Notes under the pieces: model-generated
What the model saw: the letters and a program-made list of their open reading frames with translations, nothing else
Told to the model about the DNA's origin: nothing
The model's database searches: none
Assembly (NCBI GenBank): GCA_001914235.1
Contig: MQUF01000011.1
Location: forward strand, 80,801-144,800
DNA length: 64,000 nt
Reading direction: 5' to 3'
Source of the DNA: Desulfobulbaceae bacterium DB1
GTDB taxonomy: Bacteria; Desulfobacterota; Desulfobulbia; Desulfobulbales; SURF-16
Shown here: piece by piece, positions 26,401-34,079 of the stretch
Position numbering within the stretch: the first letter of the stretch is position 1
Layout: every line of letters begins with the position of its first letter
Program-made: the position numbers and the translations under genes

Positions 26401-26514
26401 TGCAAGGGCTGCGGGGCCTGTGTCGCCGGCTGCCGTTCCGACGCGGTGACCCTGAAGAATGTGGGCAATGAACAGATCATGGCCGCGGTGGATGCGGCTT
26501 TTGACACTTGGTAG
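23491..26514 (+). CDS. hdrA: Double-module HdrA-like flavin subunit
   Basis: About 1007 residues; ATG 23491 has AGGAA nearby and starts right at the Rossmann fold. Module 1: FAD motif VVGGGIAGVQAAL (about 6), CSACILSPKLVECGRH (about 54-70), ferredoxin sites CIACGLCAEKCP (about 107) and CGICAKKCP (about 162). Module 2: HdrA N-terminal motif VCHCGVNIASVVD (about 460), VVASCSPRTHEP, second FAD motif VIGGGVSGMTAAL (about 597), then C-terminal ferredoxins CTGCGVCVEVC and CKGCGACVAGC (about 941-985). HdrA is the flavin centre that in the family bifurcates electrons between ferredoxin and a disulfide acceptor. Module 1 lacks the N-terminal HdrA domain, as in HdrA2-like fusions. All Cys codons are TGC or TGT here, so no selenocysteine in this gene. 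Confidence 0.85.
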   Translation: MAKGSVLVVGGGIAGVQAALDLADSGFLVHLVEKTTAIGGRMSQLDKTFPTNDCSACILSPKLVECGRHLNINLLTLAELVSLQGEPGNFTAVVHRRPRYVDPDKCIACGLCAEKCPKKVPNEFNMGIGNRKAAFLSYPQAVPLKYAIDPDHCIWLKKPGRCGICAKKCPAGAINFDDQPREHVLEVGSVVLALGFSRFFPNKLDFTGYGRLPNVVTSMEFERLLSPSGPCMGHMERPSDGRQPKKIAWLQCVGSRDINRACHPYCSSVCCMFAIKQAVMAKEHAHGDFESSIFFMDMRTHGKGFESYYNRAREQGVRFLRARVHSVIPADEEGNLKIRYVDEQGRVNFEKFDLVVLSTGLEASPATIALAGKLGIELDADNFIKTDSFNPVATSKPGVYACGAVAEPKDIPQSVMDASAAAMEAGLMLAPYRWTETRKKEYPAEKNIYSQPPRIGVFVCHCGVNIASVVDVAQVSSYAQTLPDVVFSQANLFTCSQDTITQMVAIIKKHDLNRVVVASCSPRTHEPLFQETLRDAGLNKFLFEMANIRDQDSWVHRNDPAKATAKAKDLVRMAVSRVRGEGALPYNTVPVTKAALVIGGGVSGMTAALSFAEQNYPVTLVERSDMLGGNGRQVFRNWKGEEFPPFINELADKVNNHPKIEVKYNCEVRDVVGSVGKFTTTFTDGRTFDHGVAVLAVGGEPYKPEGEWRFLHGKNPGVHTLLELDKKFIGQDASLKDMGQAVFFHCVGSRIPERPYCSRVCCTHAIDSAVKLKELNPEMDIFMFYRDIRTYGCRERLYQEAREKGIIFIRYDLDHIPQVTEADGRLLITGHDPIIDADITIQPDMLVLATAILPRRQTGNIAKFFKCAVDSQGFLLEAHMKLRPVDFATEGVFLAGLCHYPKAMEESLSQAKAAASRASIILAHDAVPAESVTAVVNPAKCTGCGVCVEVCAYNAVSLDDNNISVVTTGMCKGCGACVAGCRSDAVTLKNVGNEQIMAAVDAAFDTW

Positions 26515-26605
26515 ATAAATGTGAATCACAGAAAACAAAGAGATTTTTTTATAATGAACTCTCTGCGCCCTCTGTGGTGAAATTCTTTGCCGTAAAGGAT
26601 TTTTC

Positions 26606-27076
26606 ATGAACTCAAGTCACGCGAAAGAATGGGAACCGAAAATCATCGCCTTCCTGTGTAACTGGTGCAGTTATGCCGGTGCGGATCTGGCCGGGGTGAG
26701 CCGTTTTCAGTATCCGCCCAATATCAGAATCGTCAGGGTGCCCTGTTCCGGCCGGGTCAGCGCCAACATGATCCTTTCCGCCATCAAATCAGGGGCGGAC
26801 GGTATCCTGGTCTCAGGTTGCCATCCCGGCGACTGCCATTACATCAGCGGCAATTACTTCGCCCGCCGCCGCTTTGCCCTGTTGAACAATCTGCTCGACT
26901 TTGTCGGCATCGAGGCGGGCCGGGTGAACTTTTCCTGGGTATCGGCATCAGAAGGCGAGCAGTTTGCCGAGATAGTGAGAACCGTGACGGAAAAGGTCAA
27001 GGCATTGGGTCCGGCCGACCGGCTGGTCAAAAAAATCGGCGGCCGCCAGGCCGCGGAAAGCGCGGTGCAACGCTAA
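26606..27076 (+). CDS. MvhD/FlxD-like delta subunit
   Basis: 156 residues, a single MvhD domain: FLCNWCSYAGADLAG (about 13-27), VPCSGRVSANM, GCHPGDCHY. These Cys ligate a [2Fe-2S] cluster that relays electrons into HdrA. In FlxABCD-HdrABC complexes of sulfate reducers this is FlxD. It follows hdrA by 92 bases. The interval contains an AT-rich stretch but no terminator, so co-transcription is likely. Confidence 0.8.
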   Translation: MNSSHAKEWEPKIIAFLCNWCSYAGADLAGVSRFQYPPNIRIVRVPCSGRVSANMILSAIKSGADGILVSGCHPGDCHYISGNYFARRRFALLNNLLDFVGIEAGRVNFSWVSASEGEQFAEIVRTVTEKVKALGPADRLVKKIGGRQAAESAVQR

Positions 27077-27172
27077 AGCAGCGCAGGTCGGCATTCGTAT
27101 GCCGACAAACAGGGCGGCACCGGGTCGCCGCTCCACCGAAAACGGGAAACCCTGAACTTGGAACTTCGTTTT

Positions 27173-28219
27173 ATGCCGACAATCAATGAACAGCTGACAG
27201 AAGAAATCAGAACCCAGGCAAAAAAACTGCTTGAAGAAAAGACGGTCGCCGCCGTGCTCGGTTTCACGTCGGGCAGCCTGCCGATGACGGTGCGTCCCAC
27301 GGTCATCCGCCGCCCGGAGGATTGCGGAAAACTGGTCTGGAACACCTTCTGCGTGCTCAACCTGGCCACCTATCTGCCGGAAGCCCTCAAATCCGTTGAG
27401 CCGCCGCGCGGCCCCCGCGACCCGAAGCCGGAAGGACCGCTGCCCAGGGTGGCGGTGCTTGCCACCGGCTGCTGGTCGCGTAACATTGCCGTGCAGATCC
27501 GGGAACACCAGGTAGAGCGCGATCGGGTTGTTGTCATGGGCGTCGGCAGCCGGGGCATGGTGAGCAGACGGAAGGTTGAATCGCTTTTCCCCGGCAGGGA
27601 TATTCTTGCCGTTGCGGAAGGCGACCATGACCTGATCGTCAAAGGGTCTGATTTTGAAGAAAAAATCAATCGCTGGAGCGTGGTGCGGAACAACTGCCGG
27701 ACCTGTACCCATCCCGACCCGATAATTGTCGATATCCGCATCGGCGCACCGGCCCCGGAAAGAAAAAACCCCAACCCGTTCAAGCAGGTTGACGACATTG
27801 AAGAGAAATCATGCGACGACCGCTGGGCCTGGTTCAGCTCTGAATTCGCCGATTGCATCCGCTGCTATGCCTGCCGCAATGCCTGCCCCCTCTGCTATTG
27901 CCCCACCTGTTTTGTCGATGACGCCAAGCCGCAATGGGTCGGGAAAAGCATTGATGCCACGGATACCGGCCTCTTTCATATTCTCCGCGCCTATCACTGC
28001 GCCGGTCGCTGCACGGACTGCGGCACCTGCGAAACCGTCTGCCCCATGGGTATCAACATGCGGATGCTGACCAAAAAGCTGAACAAGGATGTCTTGAACC
28101 TGTATGGATTTGAGGCGGGGATGTCGCCCGACTCGCCGCTGCCGCTGACCACCTACAGGATCGATGACCCGCAGAAATTCATTGTCACCGAATCCGCGGC
28201 CGGCAAGGAGGAGAAGTAA
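27173..28219 (+). CDS. FlxC-like iron-sulfur protein
   Basis: About 348 residues from ATG 27173; the earlier start at 27158 is possible. The N-terminal 160 residues form an alpha/beta domain with ATGCWSRN and GVGSRGMVSRR. Then NNCRTCTHPDP and a double ferredoxin region: FADCIRCYACRNACPLCYCPTC (about 228-248, given here as its key Cys spacing) and CTDCGTCETVCPMGI (about 285-300). It fits the FlxC-type subunit that bridges the NADH-oxidising FlxA/FlxB to FlxD-HdrA. Family assignment is by context plus Cys pattern. Confidence 0.65.
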   Translation: MPTINEQLTEEIRTQAKKLLEEKTVAAVLGFTSGSLPMTVRPTVIRRPEDCGKLVWNTFCVLNLATYLPEALKSVEPPRGPRDPKPEGPLPRVAVLATGCWSRNIAVQIREHQVERDRVVVMGVGSRGMVSRRKVESLFPGRDILAVAEGDHDLIVKGSDFEEKINRWSVVRNNCRTCTHPDPIIVDIRIGAPAPERKNPNPFKQVDDIEEKSCDDRWAWFSSEFADCIRCYACRNACPLCYCPTCFVDDAKPQWVGKSIDATDTGLFHILRAYHCAGRCTDCGTCETVCPMGINMRMLTKKLNKDVLNLYGFEAGMSPDSPLPLTTYRIDDPQKFIVTESAAGKEEK

Positions 28220-28221
28220 TC

Positions 28222-29259
28222 GTGAAGGTTTTCAGATTAGCAGAAGCTGAACTTGACGCACTGATTCAGTCATGGACGCAACAGACAGAGGTTTATTGTC
28301 CAGCAGCCGGGAAACCGGCGGCCAGGGCAACGGATGGCGCCCCCGGCTGGGAACGTCTTTCCGGCCGATTTTCTTTTGCCCTGCCGGTGGGGCCTGCCAA
28401 AACGTCGGTAAAAACATTTTTGTTTCCCCAACCGGAAACCATGCAGACCTACAGCCTGAAAAACGATGATCCGGAAAAAGCCCTGATGAAGGAGCCGGAG
28501 CAACACAGCGAAAAACAGATCATCGTCGGCATCCGCCCCTGTGATGCCCGCAGCGTCGAGTTAAACAACCTGCCCTTCCGGGAAGACCCCTTCTACCAGG
28601 CCAACATGGCGCGCACCATGCTGGTCGGTTTTACCTGCAACGTCATGTGCTCCACCTGTTTCTGTCATCAGGTCGGGGGATCGCCCATGGGAACCGAAGG
28701 GCTGGACATCGCCGTCAGCACGATTGACGGCGAATTTCTTGTTGAGGCCCTGACCCCGGCAGGAGAAAAACTGCTCGACGGCCGCAATCTCACCCCGGCG
28801 TCGGAACAGGATATCGCAGCACTTGCAACCCAAAGAGCCGACAGCCCGCGGGGAGACGGCGCCCAACTCGACGCCCTCAGGTCACGGGATCTGCACAAAC
28901 TGTACGAAGCCCCTTTCTGGCATGCGCTCGGTGAATCATGCATCAACTGCGGGGCCTGCACCTTCATCTGCCCCACCTGTTACTGTTTCGACATCCAGGA
29001 TGAAGTTGGGCGGGGGATCGGCCGCCGCATCAGACACTGGGACTCCTGCATGTTCCCGCTCTACAGCCTGCACACCTCCGGCCATAATCCGCGCGGCAAA
29101 AAGATACAGCGCACCCGCAACCGCTTTCTGCACAAACTGAAATATTTTCCGGACCGCTTCGGCCCCTTTTCCTGCGTCGGCTGCGGCAGATGCGTCCAGG
29201 ATTGTCCGGTTAACATTGATATACGCGAGGTCATGAACGACCTCCTGACGGTGGAGTAA
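28222..29259 (+). CDS. FlxB-like iron-sulfur protein (AsrA / sulfhydrogenase beta type)
   Basis: 345 residues with a GTG start two bases after the previous stop and AAGGAGGAG upstream. The family motif IVGIRPCDARSVELNN (about 95) and CNVMCSTCFCHQVGGSP (about 135) are typical of sulfhydrogenase-beta/AsrA-like proteins. The C-terminus carries two 4Fe-4S sites, CINCGACTFICPTCYC and CVGCGRCVQDCP. It should accept electrons from FlxA and hand them on. The whole gene order is consistent with flxD-flxC-flxB-flxA. Confidence 0.75.
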   Translation: MKVFRLAEAELDALIQSWTQQTEVYCPAAGKPAARATDGAPGWERLSGRFSFALPVGPAKTSVKTFLFPQPETMQTYSLKNDDPEKALMKEPEQHSEKQIIVGIRPCDARSVELNNLPFREDPFYQANMARTMLVGFTCNVMCSTCFCHQVGGSPMGTEGLDIAVSTIDGEFLVEALTPAGEKLLDGRNLTPASEQDIAALATQRADSPRGDGAQLDALRSRDLHKLYEAPFWHALGESCINCGACTFICPTCYCFDIQDEVGRGIGRRIRHWDSCMFPLYSLHTSGHNPRGKKIQRTRNRFLHKLKYFPDRFGPFSCVGCGRCVQDCPVNIDIREVMNDLLTVE

Positions 29260-29262
29260 GAT

Positions 29263-30096
29263 ATGATATCCTATTTACCCTGCCCTGCCCGCATCGACGA
29301 CATCGTGGTTGAAACGGAAGACGGCAACCTGAAAACCTTTACGCTGGTGCTGGAAAACGAGGCGCACCAAGAGGCCTGGCAACATGTCCCCGGCCAGTTT
29401 GCCATGCTTTCCCTGGCCGGTCAGGGCGAAATCCCCATCGGCATCGCCTCGTCTCCCACCGAGGAAGGTCGTCTGCTCTTTACCGTGAACCGGGCCGGCA
29501 AGGTGACCACCGCCCTGCACCAGATGCACAAAGGGGCACGAATGGGGGTTCGCGGCCCGCTCGGCAACGGGTTTCCGGTGAACAGCGACATGAAGGGGAA
29601 AAACATCGTCATCATTGCCGGCGGATTTGCCGTTACCACCCTGCGGGCCACCCTTCTCTACCTGCTGGCCCATCGGCAGGATTACGGCAAGATCACCTTT
29701 ATTTACGGCGCCCGGACGCCGGGCATGCTGCTCTATCGCAACGAAATGGCGGACTGGGCCAAACGGGGCGATATTGACCTCCATGTCACGGTTGACCGCG
29801 AAGCGCCGGGCTGGGAGGGGCTGGTCGGTTTTGTTCCCACCATTGCCGGGCAGGTTGCGCCGTCGCCGGAAAACAGCGTGGCGCTGATCTGCGGTCCGCC
29901 CATCATGATCAAGTTTACCATGCCGCCCCTGGAAAAAATCGGCTGGACCGATGACCAGGTCTACCTCTCCCTGGAAAACCGGATGAAATGCGGCGTCGGC
30001 GTCTGCTGCCACTGCAACGTCGGCCCGACTCTTGTCTGCAAGGACGGCCCGGTCTTCACCCGTTCGCTGGTCAAGGAACTTCCGGTTGAGTATTGA
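29263..30096 (+). CDS. FlxA-like FAD/NAD(P)H-binding subunit
   Basis: 277 residues, ferredoxin-NADP reductase fold: FAD region PGQFAMLSL (about 45-53) and GIASSPTE, NAD-binding region IIAGGFAVTTLRATL (about 112-126) and ICGPPIMIKFT, and a C-terminal [2Fe-2S] motif with Cys in MKCGVGVCCHCN and LVCKDGP. This is the NADH-oxidising entry point of a Flx-Hdr complex and resembles AsrB/PyrK proteins. It is the last gene of the operon, and is followed by repeats rather than a clear terminator. Confidence 0.8.
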   Translation: MISYLPCPARIDDIVVETEDGNLKTFTLVLENEAHQEAWQHVPGQFAMLSLAGQGEIPIGIASSPTEEGRLLFTVNRAGKVTTALHQMHKGARMGVRGPLGNGFPVNSDMKGKNIVIIAGGFAVTTLRATLLYLLAHRQDYGKITFIYGARTPGMLLYRNEMADWAKRGDIDLHVTVDREAPGWEGLVGFVPTIAGQVAPSPENSVALICGPPIMIKFTMPPLEKIGWTDDQVYLSLENRMKCGVGVCCHCNVGPTLVCKDGPVFTRSLVKELPVEY

Positions 30097-30154
30097 TTTT
30101 GCCTTCACCACCCTGCGGAGATGAAGTTGCAGCCATCTGCATCAGCCTCAGGCA

Positions 30155-30262
30155 TGTCACCCCCTCTGCCCCAAGGTGAGGGCCGGGCTGAGGGAACAGC
30201 CCTAAACCACCCTCCGGCGTATGCACCCTCTCCCCCAGGGAGAGGGCTGGGGTGAGGGGCGT
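30155..30262. repeat. GC-rich interspersed repeat, cluster 1
   Basis: Two units of the family whose core is CCCTCTCCC...GGGAGAGGG followed by GGGTGAGGGG. The arms pair to form hairpins. The same family recurs at 30600-30840, 31280-31505, 32815-33040 and 38430-38800. Confidence 0.8.
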
Positions 30263-30264
30263 CA

Positions 30265-30648
30265 ATGAAAAATCGCGCTCGAAATCTCCGAAAAAACCAA
30301 ACAGAAGCAGAAAAATTGCTGTGGAGCTCCCTGAGAAACCGTCAGATCGCGGGCTGTAAATTCCGACGTCAGTGGCCTATTGGACCGTACATTGTTGATT
30401 TCGCCTGCTTGTCCCGCAAGCTGCTGATTGAGCTGGACGGCGGTCAACACTCGGAAGCCATTGCGTACGATGAGACCAGAACCAAATTCCTCGAGGCGCA
30501 AGGGTACAGGGTTATTCGCTTCTGGAACAACGAAATGCTTACGGAGCCGACAGCTGTTTTACAAAGAATTTACGAAGAATTAATGCAAGGGGCTGATCGC
30601 CCCTCACCCCAACCCTCTCCCCACGGGGGAGAGGGAGAAAAACCCTAA
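30265..30648 (+). CDS. DUF559 nuclease-fold protein
   Basis: 127 residues. RNLRKNQTEAEKLLWSSLR, FRRQWPIGPYIVDFACL and LLIELDGGQH...RTKFLEAQGYRVIRFWNNEM are the hallmarks of DUF559, a PD-(D/E)XK-like fold related to Vsr endonucleases; D (VDF), E and D (ELDGG) are the presumed metal ligands. The last 17 residues (RPSPQPSPHGGEGEKP) are encoded by a GC-rich repeat unit, so the natural C-terminus was probably shorter and the repeat was captured. It sits between repeat clusters and is a frequent passenger in such regions. Confidence 0.8.
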   Translation: MKNRARNLRKNQTEAEKLLWSSLRNRQIAGCKFRRQWPIGPYIVDFACLSRKLLIELDGGQHSEAIAYDETRTKFLEAQGYRVIRFWNNEMLTEPTAVLQRIYEELMQGADRPSPQPSPHGGEGEKP

Positions 30649-30840
30649 AACCACCAACGGACGCACCCTCTCCCTCAGGGAGAGGGCCGGGGTGAGGGGC
30701 CAGCAACCACCCCTAACCCGACGACGTACGCTCCCTCTCCCCCGGGGAGAGGGCCGGGGTGAGGGGCCAGTCCTAACTAACCCGCCGGCATGCGCACCCT
30801 CTCCCCCAGGGAGAGGGATGGGGTGAGGGGCTCTCCATTT
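30600..30840. repeat. GC-rich interspersed repeat, cluster 2 (four units)
   Basis: Four units separated by 30-40 bases of variable sequence containing ACGGACGCAC or CCGGCATGCGCAC-like spacers. The first unit is in the opposite orientation to the other three and overlaps the 3' end of the DUF559 gene. Confidence 0.8.
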
Positions 30841-30957
30841 CCCCCCAAAAAACAAATGCGACAATTTGCCGTATTGAAAATCAAACTTCCTCCCCGCAGA
30901 ATATTTTTTAATATCTACCGCCACCAAGTGGCACACTTCAACCAAAAGGAGGAACCT

Positions 30958-31206
30958 ATGAAAAAATTACTGCTTACCCTGTTCATGTTGTTTTTCTTCG
31001 CAGCATCCTCTCTGGCTGCCGTCAACATCAATACCGCCGACGTCAAGACGCTTGAAGGCCTGCCCGGAATCGGCACGGCAAAAGCACAGGCCATCGTTGA
31101 TTACCGCACCGAGCATGGCAATTTCAAATCCATTGACGACCTGAAAAATGTAAAAGGCATCGGCGACAAGATGCTGGAACAGATCCGCACATTGGTCGAA
31201 CTGTAA
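30958..31206 (+). CDS. ComEA-like helix-hairpin-helix secreted protein
   Basis: 82 residues from ATG 30958 with AAGGAGG upstream. A signal peptide (KKLLLTLFMLFFFAASSLAA) is followed by two helix-hairpin-helix motifs: VNINTADVKTLEGLPGIGTA and IDDLKNVKGIGDKML. This is the minimal ComEA-type DNA-binding module, acting outside the inner membrane in DNA uptake in naturally competent bacteria; many anaerobes keep such short versions with unknown roles. It stands alone among repeats. Confidence 0.8.
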   Translation: MKKLLLTLFMLFFFAASSLAAVNINTADVKTLEGLPGIGTAKAQAIVDYRTEHGNFKSIDDLKNVKGIGDKMLEQIRTLVEL

Positions 31207-31279
31207 TTTCCCACACCCTACGAGAGCACAGAGATCTTCAATTCTTTTCATTGATTCGTTTCTGTGCTTTCGTGGATTC

Positions 31280-31505
31280 AACACTGCCCCTCACCCCGAC
31301 CCTCTCCCCACGGGGGAGAGGGAGAAAGGCCTCCCGGATCTCTAGCGGACGCAGCCTCACCCTCCAACGGACGCACTCTCTCCCCGGGGGAGAAGGAGAA
31401 AGACCCTAAAACCACCATCCACCACAGAAAAAAAATCCTCAGCCCGCCGACTCACCCTCCGGCGTGCGCACCCTCTCCCCCGGGGAGAGGGCCGGGGTGA
31501 GGGGC
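31280..31505. repeat. GC-rich interspersed repeat, cluster 3
   Basis: Three to four units of the same family in mixed orientation, just after the ComEA-like gene. The rest of the gap to 32011 (about 31510-31900) holds no supported gene. A possible sigma-70 -35 TTGACA lies at 31909 with AT-rich sequence after it, in front of the GspE-N-like gene. Confidence 0.75.
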
Positions 31506-32011
31506 CAAGCGCAACTCAGCATTTGTCGCAGAAAAAAGACAAAACCCATCAATTCCTTTCAAAAGACAATTTCCAACGCTTCGTCACCCAAATCATCCTT
31601 CCTGAAACATCCCGCCTTTCCCGTGAACATAACCGGATGCAACCGCCTTATGAGCTGGCCCGAAAACTGCAAAGTAATAATCAATAACAAATTGCCCTTC
31701 GCCGCTAAAACCGGCCCTTCTTCCCGCCGCTTCTTTCTTTCTCCGCGCAGAGGGTGCAGGGCTCGCCGTCATGTGTCTGCGGATAGCGACAAACATCGCA
31801 AAGCCGTGCAGGATTTTTTTGCGCTTCGTAGCCCCATCACCTCCTGCCTGTTGTCGCCGTTTTACGACAAAAACCCGTCACTTTTTTATCCCCCTTTTTG
31901 TGATTTGCTTGACAATTTACACAAGATATCCATAGCATATAAATATATCATTCATATGCGCACCATCTTCGTTTTTTTCATGCCAGAAGAGATTGAAAGG
32001 GAGTCTGCACC

Positions 32012-32812
32012 ATGGCCGCGACAAAACAACTGGGACAGGTGTTAATTGAGAAAGGGCTTGCAACCGAGGAACAAATCAGGGAAGCGCTGCGCATCCAGGT
32101 AGGCGGCAACCGGCGTCTCGGCTACATCCTCATTCTCATGGGTGTCCTGACCAGTGACCAGCTCCAAGATGTCCTCTCCGAGCACATCAATATCCCGATT
32201 GTCGATATCGATAAGGAATTTCGCAATGAAGCCAAGTCGATTCTGCCGCGTTATTTATGCTCCAGATATTCGGTCATCCCTTTTGCCCTGGAGAACAGCC
32301 ATGTGGTCAAGCTGGCAATGCTGGACCCTTCGGATGATGAAGCAATCCGCGATATTGAGCAGTATATCGGCAAGGCGGTGAAACCGTTTCTCGCCCATCA
32401 GGAAAAAATTAATATCGGGATCATGAAACACATCCCTTACGGGGTGAAGGATCTGATCAATTCTCCGCTTTCACCGACCCTGATACGAATCGTGGGTTTT
32501 GCCCTGATCATCGGAATCTGCGCTACCGGCTATATTTCCTACACCGCCTATAAGATTGAAAAACAAGGGACAATCACCACCTCCGCCAATGTCACCACCT
32601 ACAAAAACCATGATCTGATGCTTGGCGTGGAGGACAAATCCATTTCTCTCATGGGGCATGCCGCCTATGCCGAAGGTTTTTACAAAGTGGCATTCAGCAA
32701 CACCCAGGATCTCAAATCCTTTATAGAAAGAAAAAGATCAAGCTTTTCTGAAAAGCAGTACGAATGGCTCACCTGGGCTATCGATACCGACATTCCCTCC
32801 CGGAAGCGGTAG
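32012..32812 (+). CDS. GspE N-terminal-domain protein with one membrane helix
   Basis: 266 residues; ribosome site GGGAG. Residues about 5-140 match the MshEN/GspE N-terminal domain (LGQVLIEKGLATEEQIREAL, LGYILILMGVLTSDQL, IPIVDIDK, LPRYLCSRYSVIPF), which in type II secretion or pilus ATPases precedes the motor domain and in some proteins binds c-di-GMP. Here the ATPase is absent; instead a transmembrane helix (IVGFALIIGICATGYISYTA, about 160-180) and a 90-residue tail follow. No secretion genes are nearby. The role may be sensory or scaffolding. Confidence 0.65.
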   Translation: MAATKQLGQVLIEKGLATEEQIREALRIQVGGNRRLGYILILMGVLTSDQLQDVLSEHINIPIVDIDKEFRNEAKSILPRYLCSRYSVIPFALENSHVVKLAMLDPSDDEAIRDIEQYIGKAVKPFLAHQEKINIGIMKHIPYGVKDLINSPLSPTLIRIVGFALIIGICATGYISYTAYKIEKQGTITTSANVTTYKNHDLMLGVEDKSISLMGHAAYAEGFYKVAFSNTQDLKSFIERKRSSFSEKQYEWLTWAIDTDIPSRKR

Positions 32813-32814
32813 AA

Positions 32815-33040
32815 CCCTCACCCCGGCCCTCTCCCATAGGGAGAGGGAGCTTCAGAACGCCTTGCTGAGCGCAGAGGAGTCACCCGGCACTCTCCCATGG
32901 AGAGAGGGGAATTCAGAACGCCTTGATGGGCACAGAGGAGCCACCCGGCCCTCTCCCATAGGGAGAGGGAGCTTCAGAACGCCTTGCTGAGCGCAGAGGA
33001 GCCGCCCGGCACTCTCCCTTGGGGAGAGGGGATTCAGAGC
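32815..33040. repeat. GC-rich repeat cluster 4 with 65-70 base tandem unit
   Basis: Four units (about 32815, 32890, 32950, 33005). The spacer TTCAGAACGCCTTGCTGAGC / GCAGAGGAG is repeated between them, so this cluster has become a short tandem array with a period of roughly 60-65 bases. Confidence 0.75.
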
Positions 33041-33145
33041 CGGTGCCCTCGCCCGTCAGCCCGACATTTTTCTTGCTTTCCAATCTGTAATCAGTTATCA
33101 AAAATCAACTGGCTTTTTCACTCCAATGGATTGACAAAAATAAAA

Positions 33146-33736
33146 ATGAGCAAGAACAGCCTCTTTATAGCCCTCTTCTCCCTGCTTGCCTGGACGGGAA
33201 TTGCTTCCGCAACCACCATTTCCCAACTGGATGGGAATTACGGACGCACCATCAACGGCATCGGCCAGACATTTACCGCAACAGGAACGAGTTATGATTC
33301 CATCGGCGTCTTTCTCTATCCCTCGACCGCAAACTATACCGACACAACGGTGTCCTTTTCCCTTTTCACGGGAACAACATTCTCCCAAGCACCCGCCACC
33401 TGGACGGACATCGACCTTTCCACACTGACGCCGGACGGGCGGCTCACCATCGACATCAGCGCATACACCTTCACCTCCGGCATGATGTATTCCTTTGCCA
33501 TTTACAACGACACCAATGACTGGCTCGTCCGCCATATAAAGGATTCCACCGACCATTACTGCGGTGGAGACATGTATCTCGCCTTTAACGGCTCTTTTGA
33601 TCAGACCTCCTCGTACCAGGATTTAAAATTCGAAATCACCGCGCACCCCACCCCCCTTCCTTCAACCCTTGCTTTGTTCAGCACCGGACTCTTTGGCCTC
33701 ATCCCCGCTTTAATCCGAAAATTCAAACAAAACTAA
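33146..33736 (+). CDS. PEP-CTERM-like secreted protein
   Basis: 196 residues from ATG 33146, chosen because it begins the signal peptide (SKNSLFIALFSLLAWTGIASA). The mature part is a beta-rich domain without catalytic motifs. The C-terminus has the tripartite PEP-CTERM pattern: TPLPSTLALFSTGLFGLIPA (a PxPST-type motif plus hydrophobic helix) and the basic end RKFKQN. PEP-CTERM proteins are processed by exosortase and sent to the surface or biofilm matrix; no exosortase gene is in this window. It overlaps no repeats. Confidence 0.7.
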   Translation: MSKNSLFIALFSLLAWTGIASATTISQLDGNYGRTINGIGQTFTATGTSYDSIGVFLYPSTANYTDTTVSFSLFTGTTFSQAPATWTDIDLSTLTPDGRLTIDISAYTFTSGMMYSFAIYNDTNDWLVRHIKDSTDHYCGGDMYLAFNGSFDQTSSYQDLKFEITAHPTPLPSTLALFSTGLFGLIPALIRKFKQN

Positions 33737-34079
33737 CTCCGCCACGCACACGCGCAACTCCCCTGCGGCACCAATACATTCTTCCACAAAAAACGCCCGG
33801 CAAGGCATGCATTTTGCTAGATCATCGAGCGCTTCCATCTTTTGTCAACGCACACCCCAATGCGCCTTTTGCAACATAAAAAGGATACACATTGAGCCCC
33901 CGCCGAACATGTGTAGCGCTCGCCTTTCCCTTTGACAGAGGGCCAGGGAGGGCTATGGAAATTTGACAAGAAGCACTCATTAAAAACAATATCGAGAACA
34001 CCGGATCGATCTGCTTTTTCTTTCACCGCAAAGCGGATCAATCCCCATAGCCGCTCGCGGCAAGAAAGAGTCAATTTGA
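33737..34079. other. Intergenic region, nothing recognised
   Basis: This 343-base stretch between the PEP-CTERM-like gene and the PKD gene holds no gene or repeat I can support. A CCCTTTGACAGAGGGCCAGGG segment near 33928-33948 is a degraded version of the GC-rich repeat core. Confidence 0.35.

Noticed and set aside
31464..32045. 193-residue plus-strand open frame in the gap before the GspE-N-like gene
   Set aside because: It begins inside a GC-rich repeat, overlaps the start of the real gene and shows no protein-like pattern.
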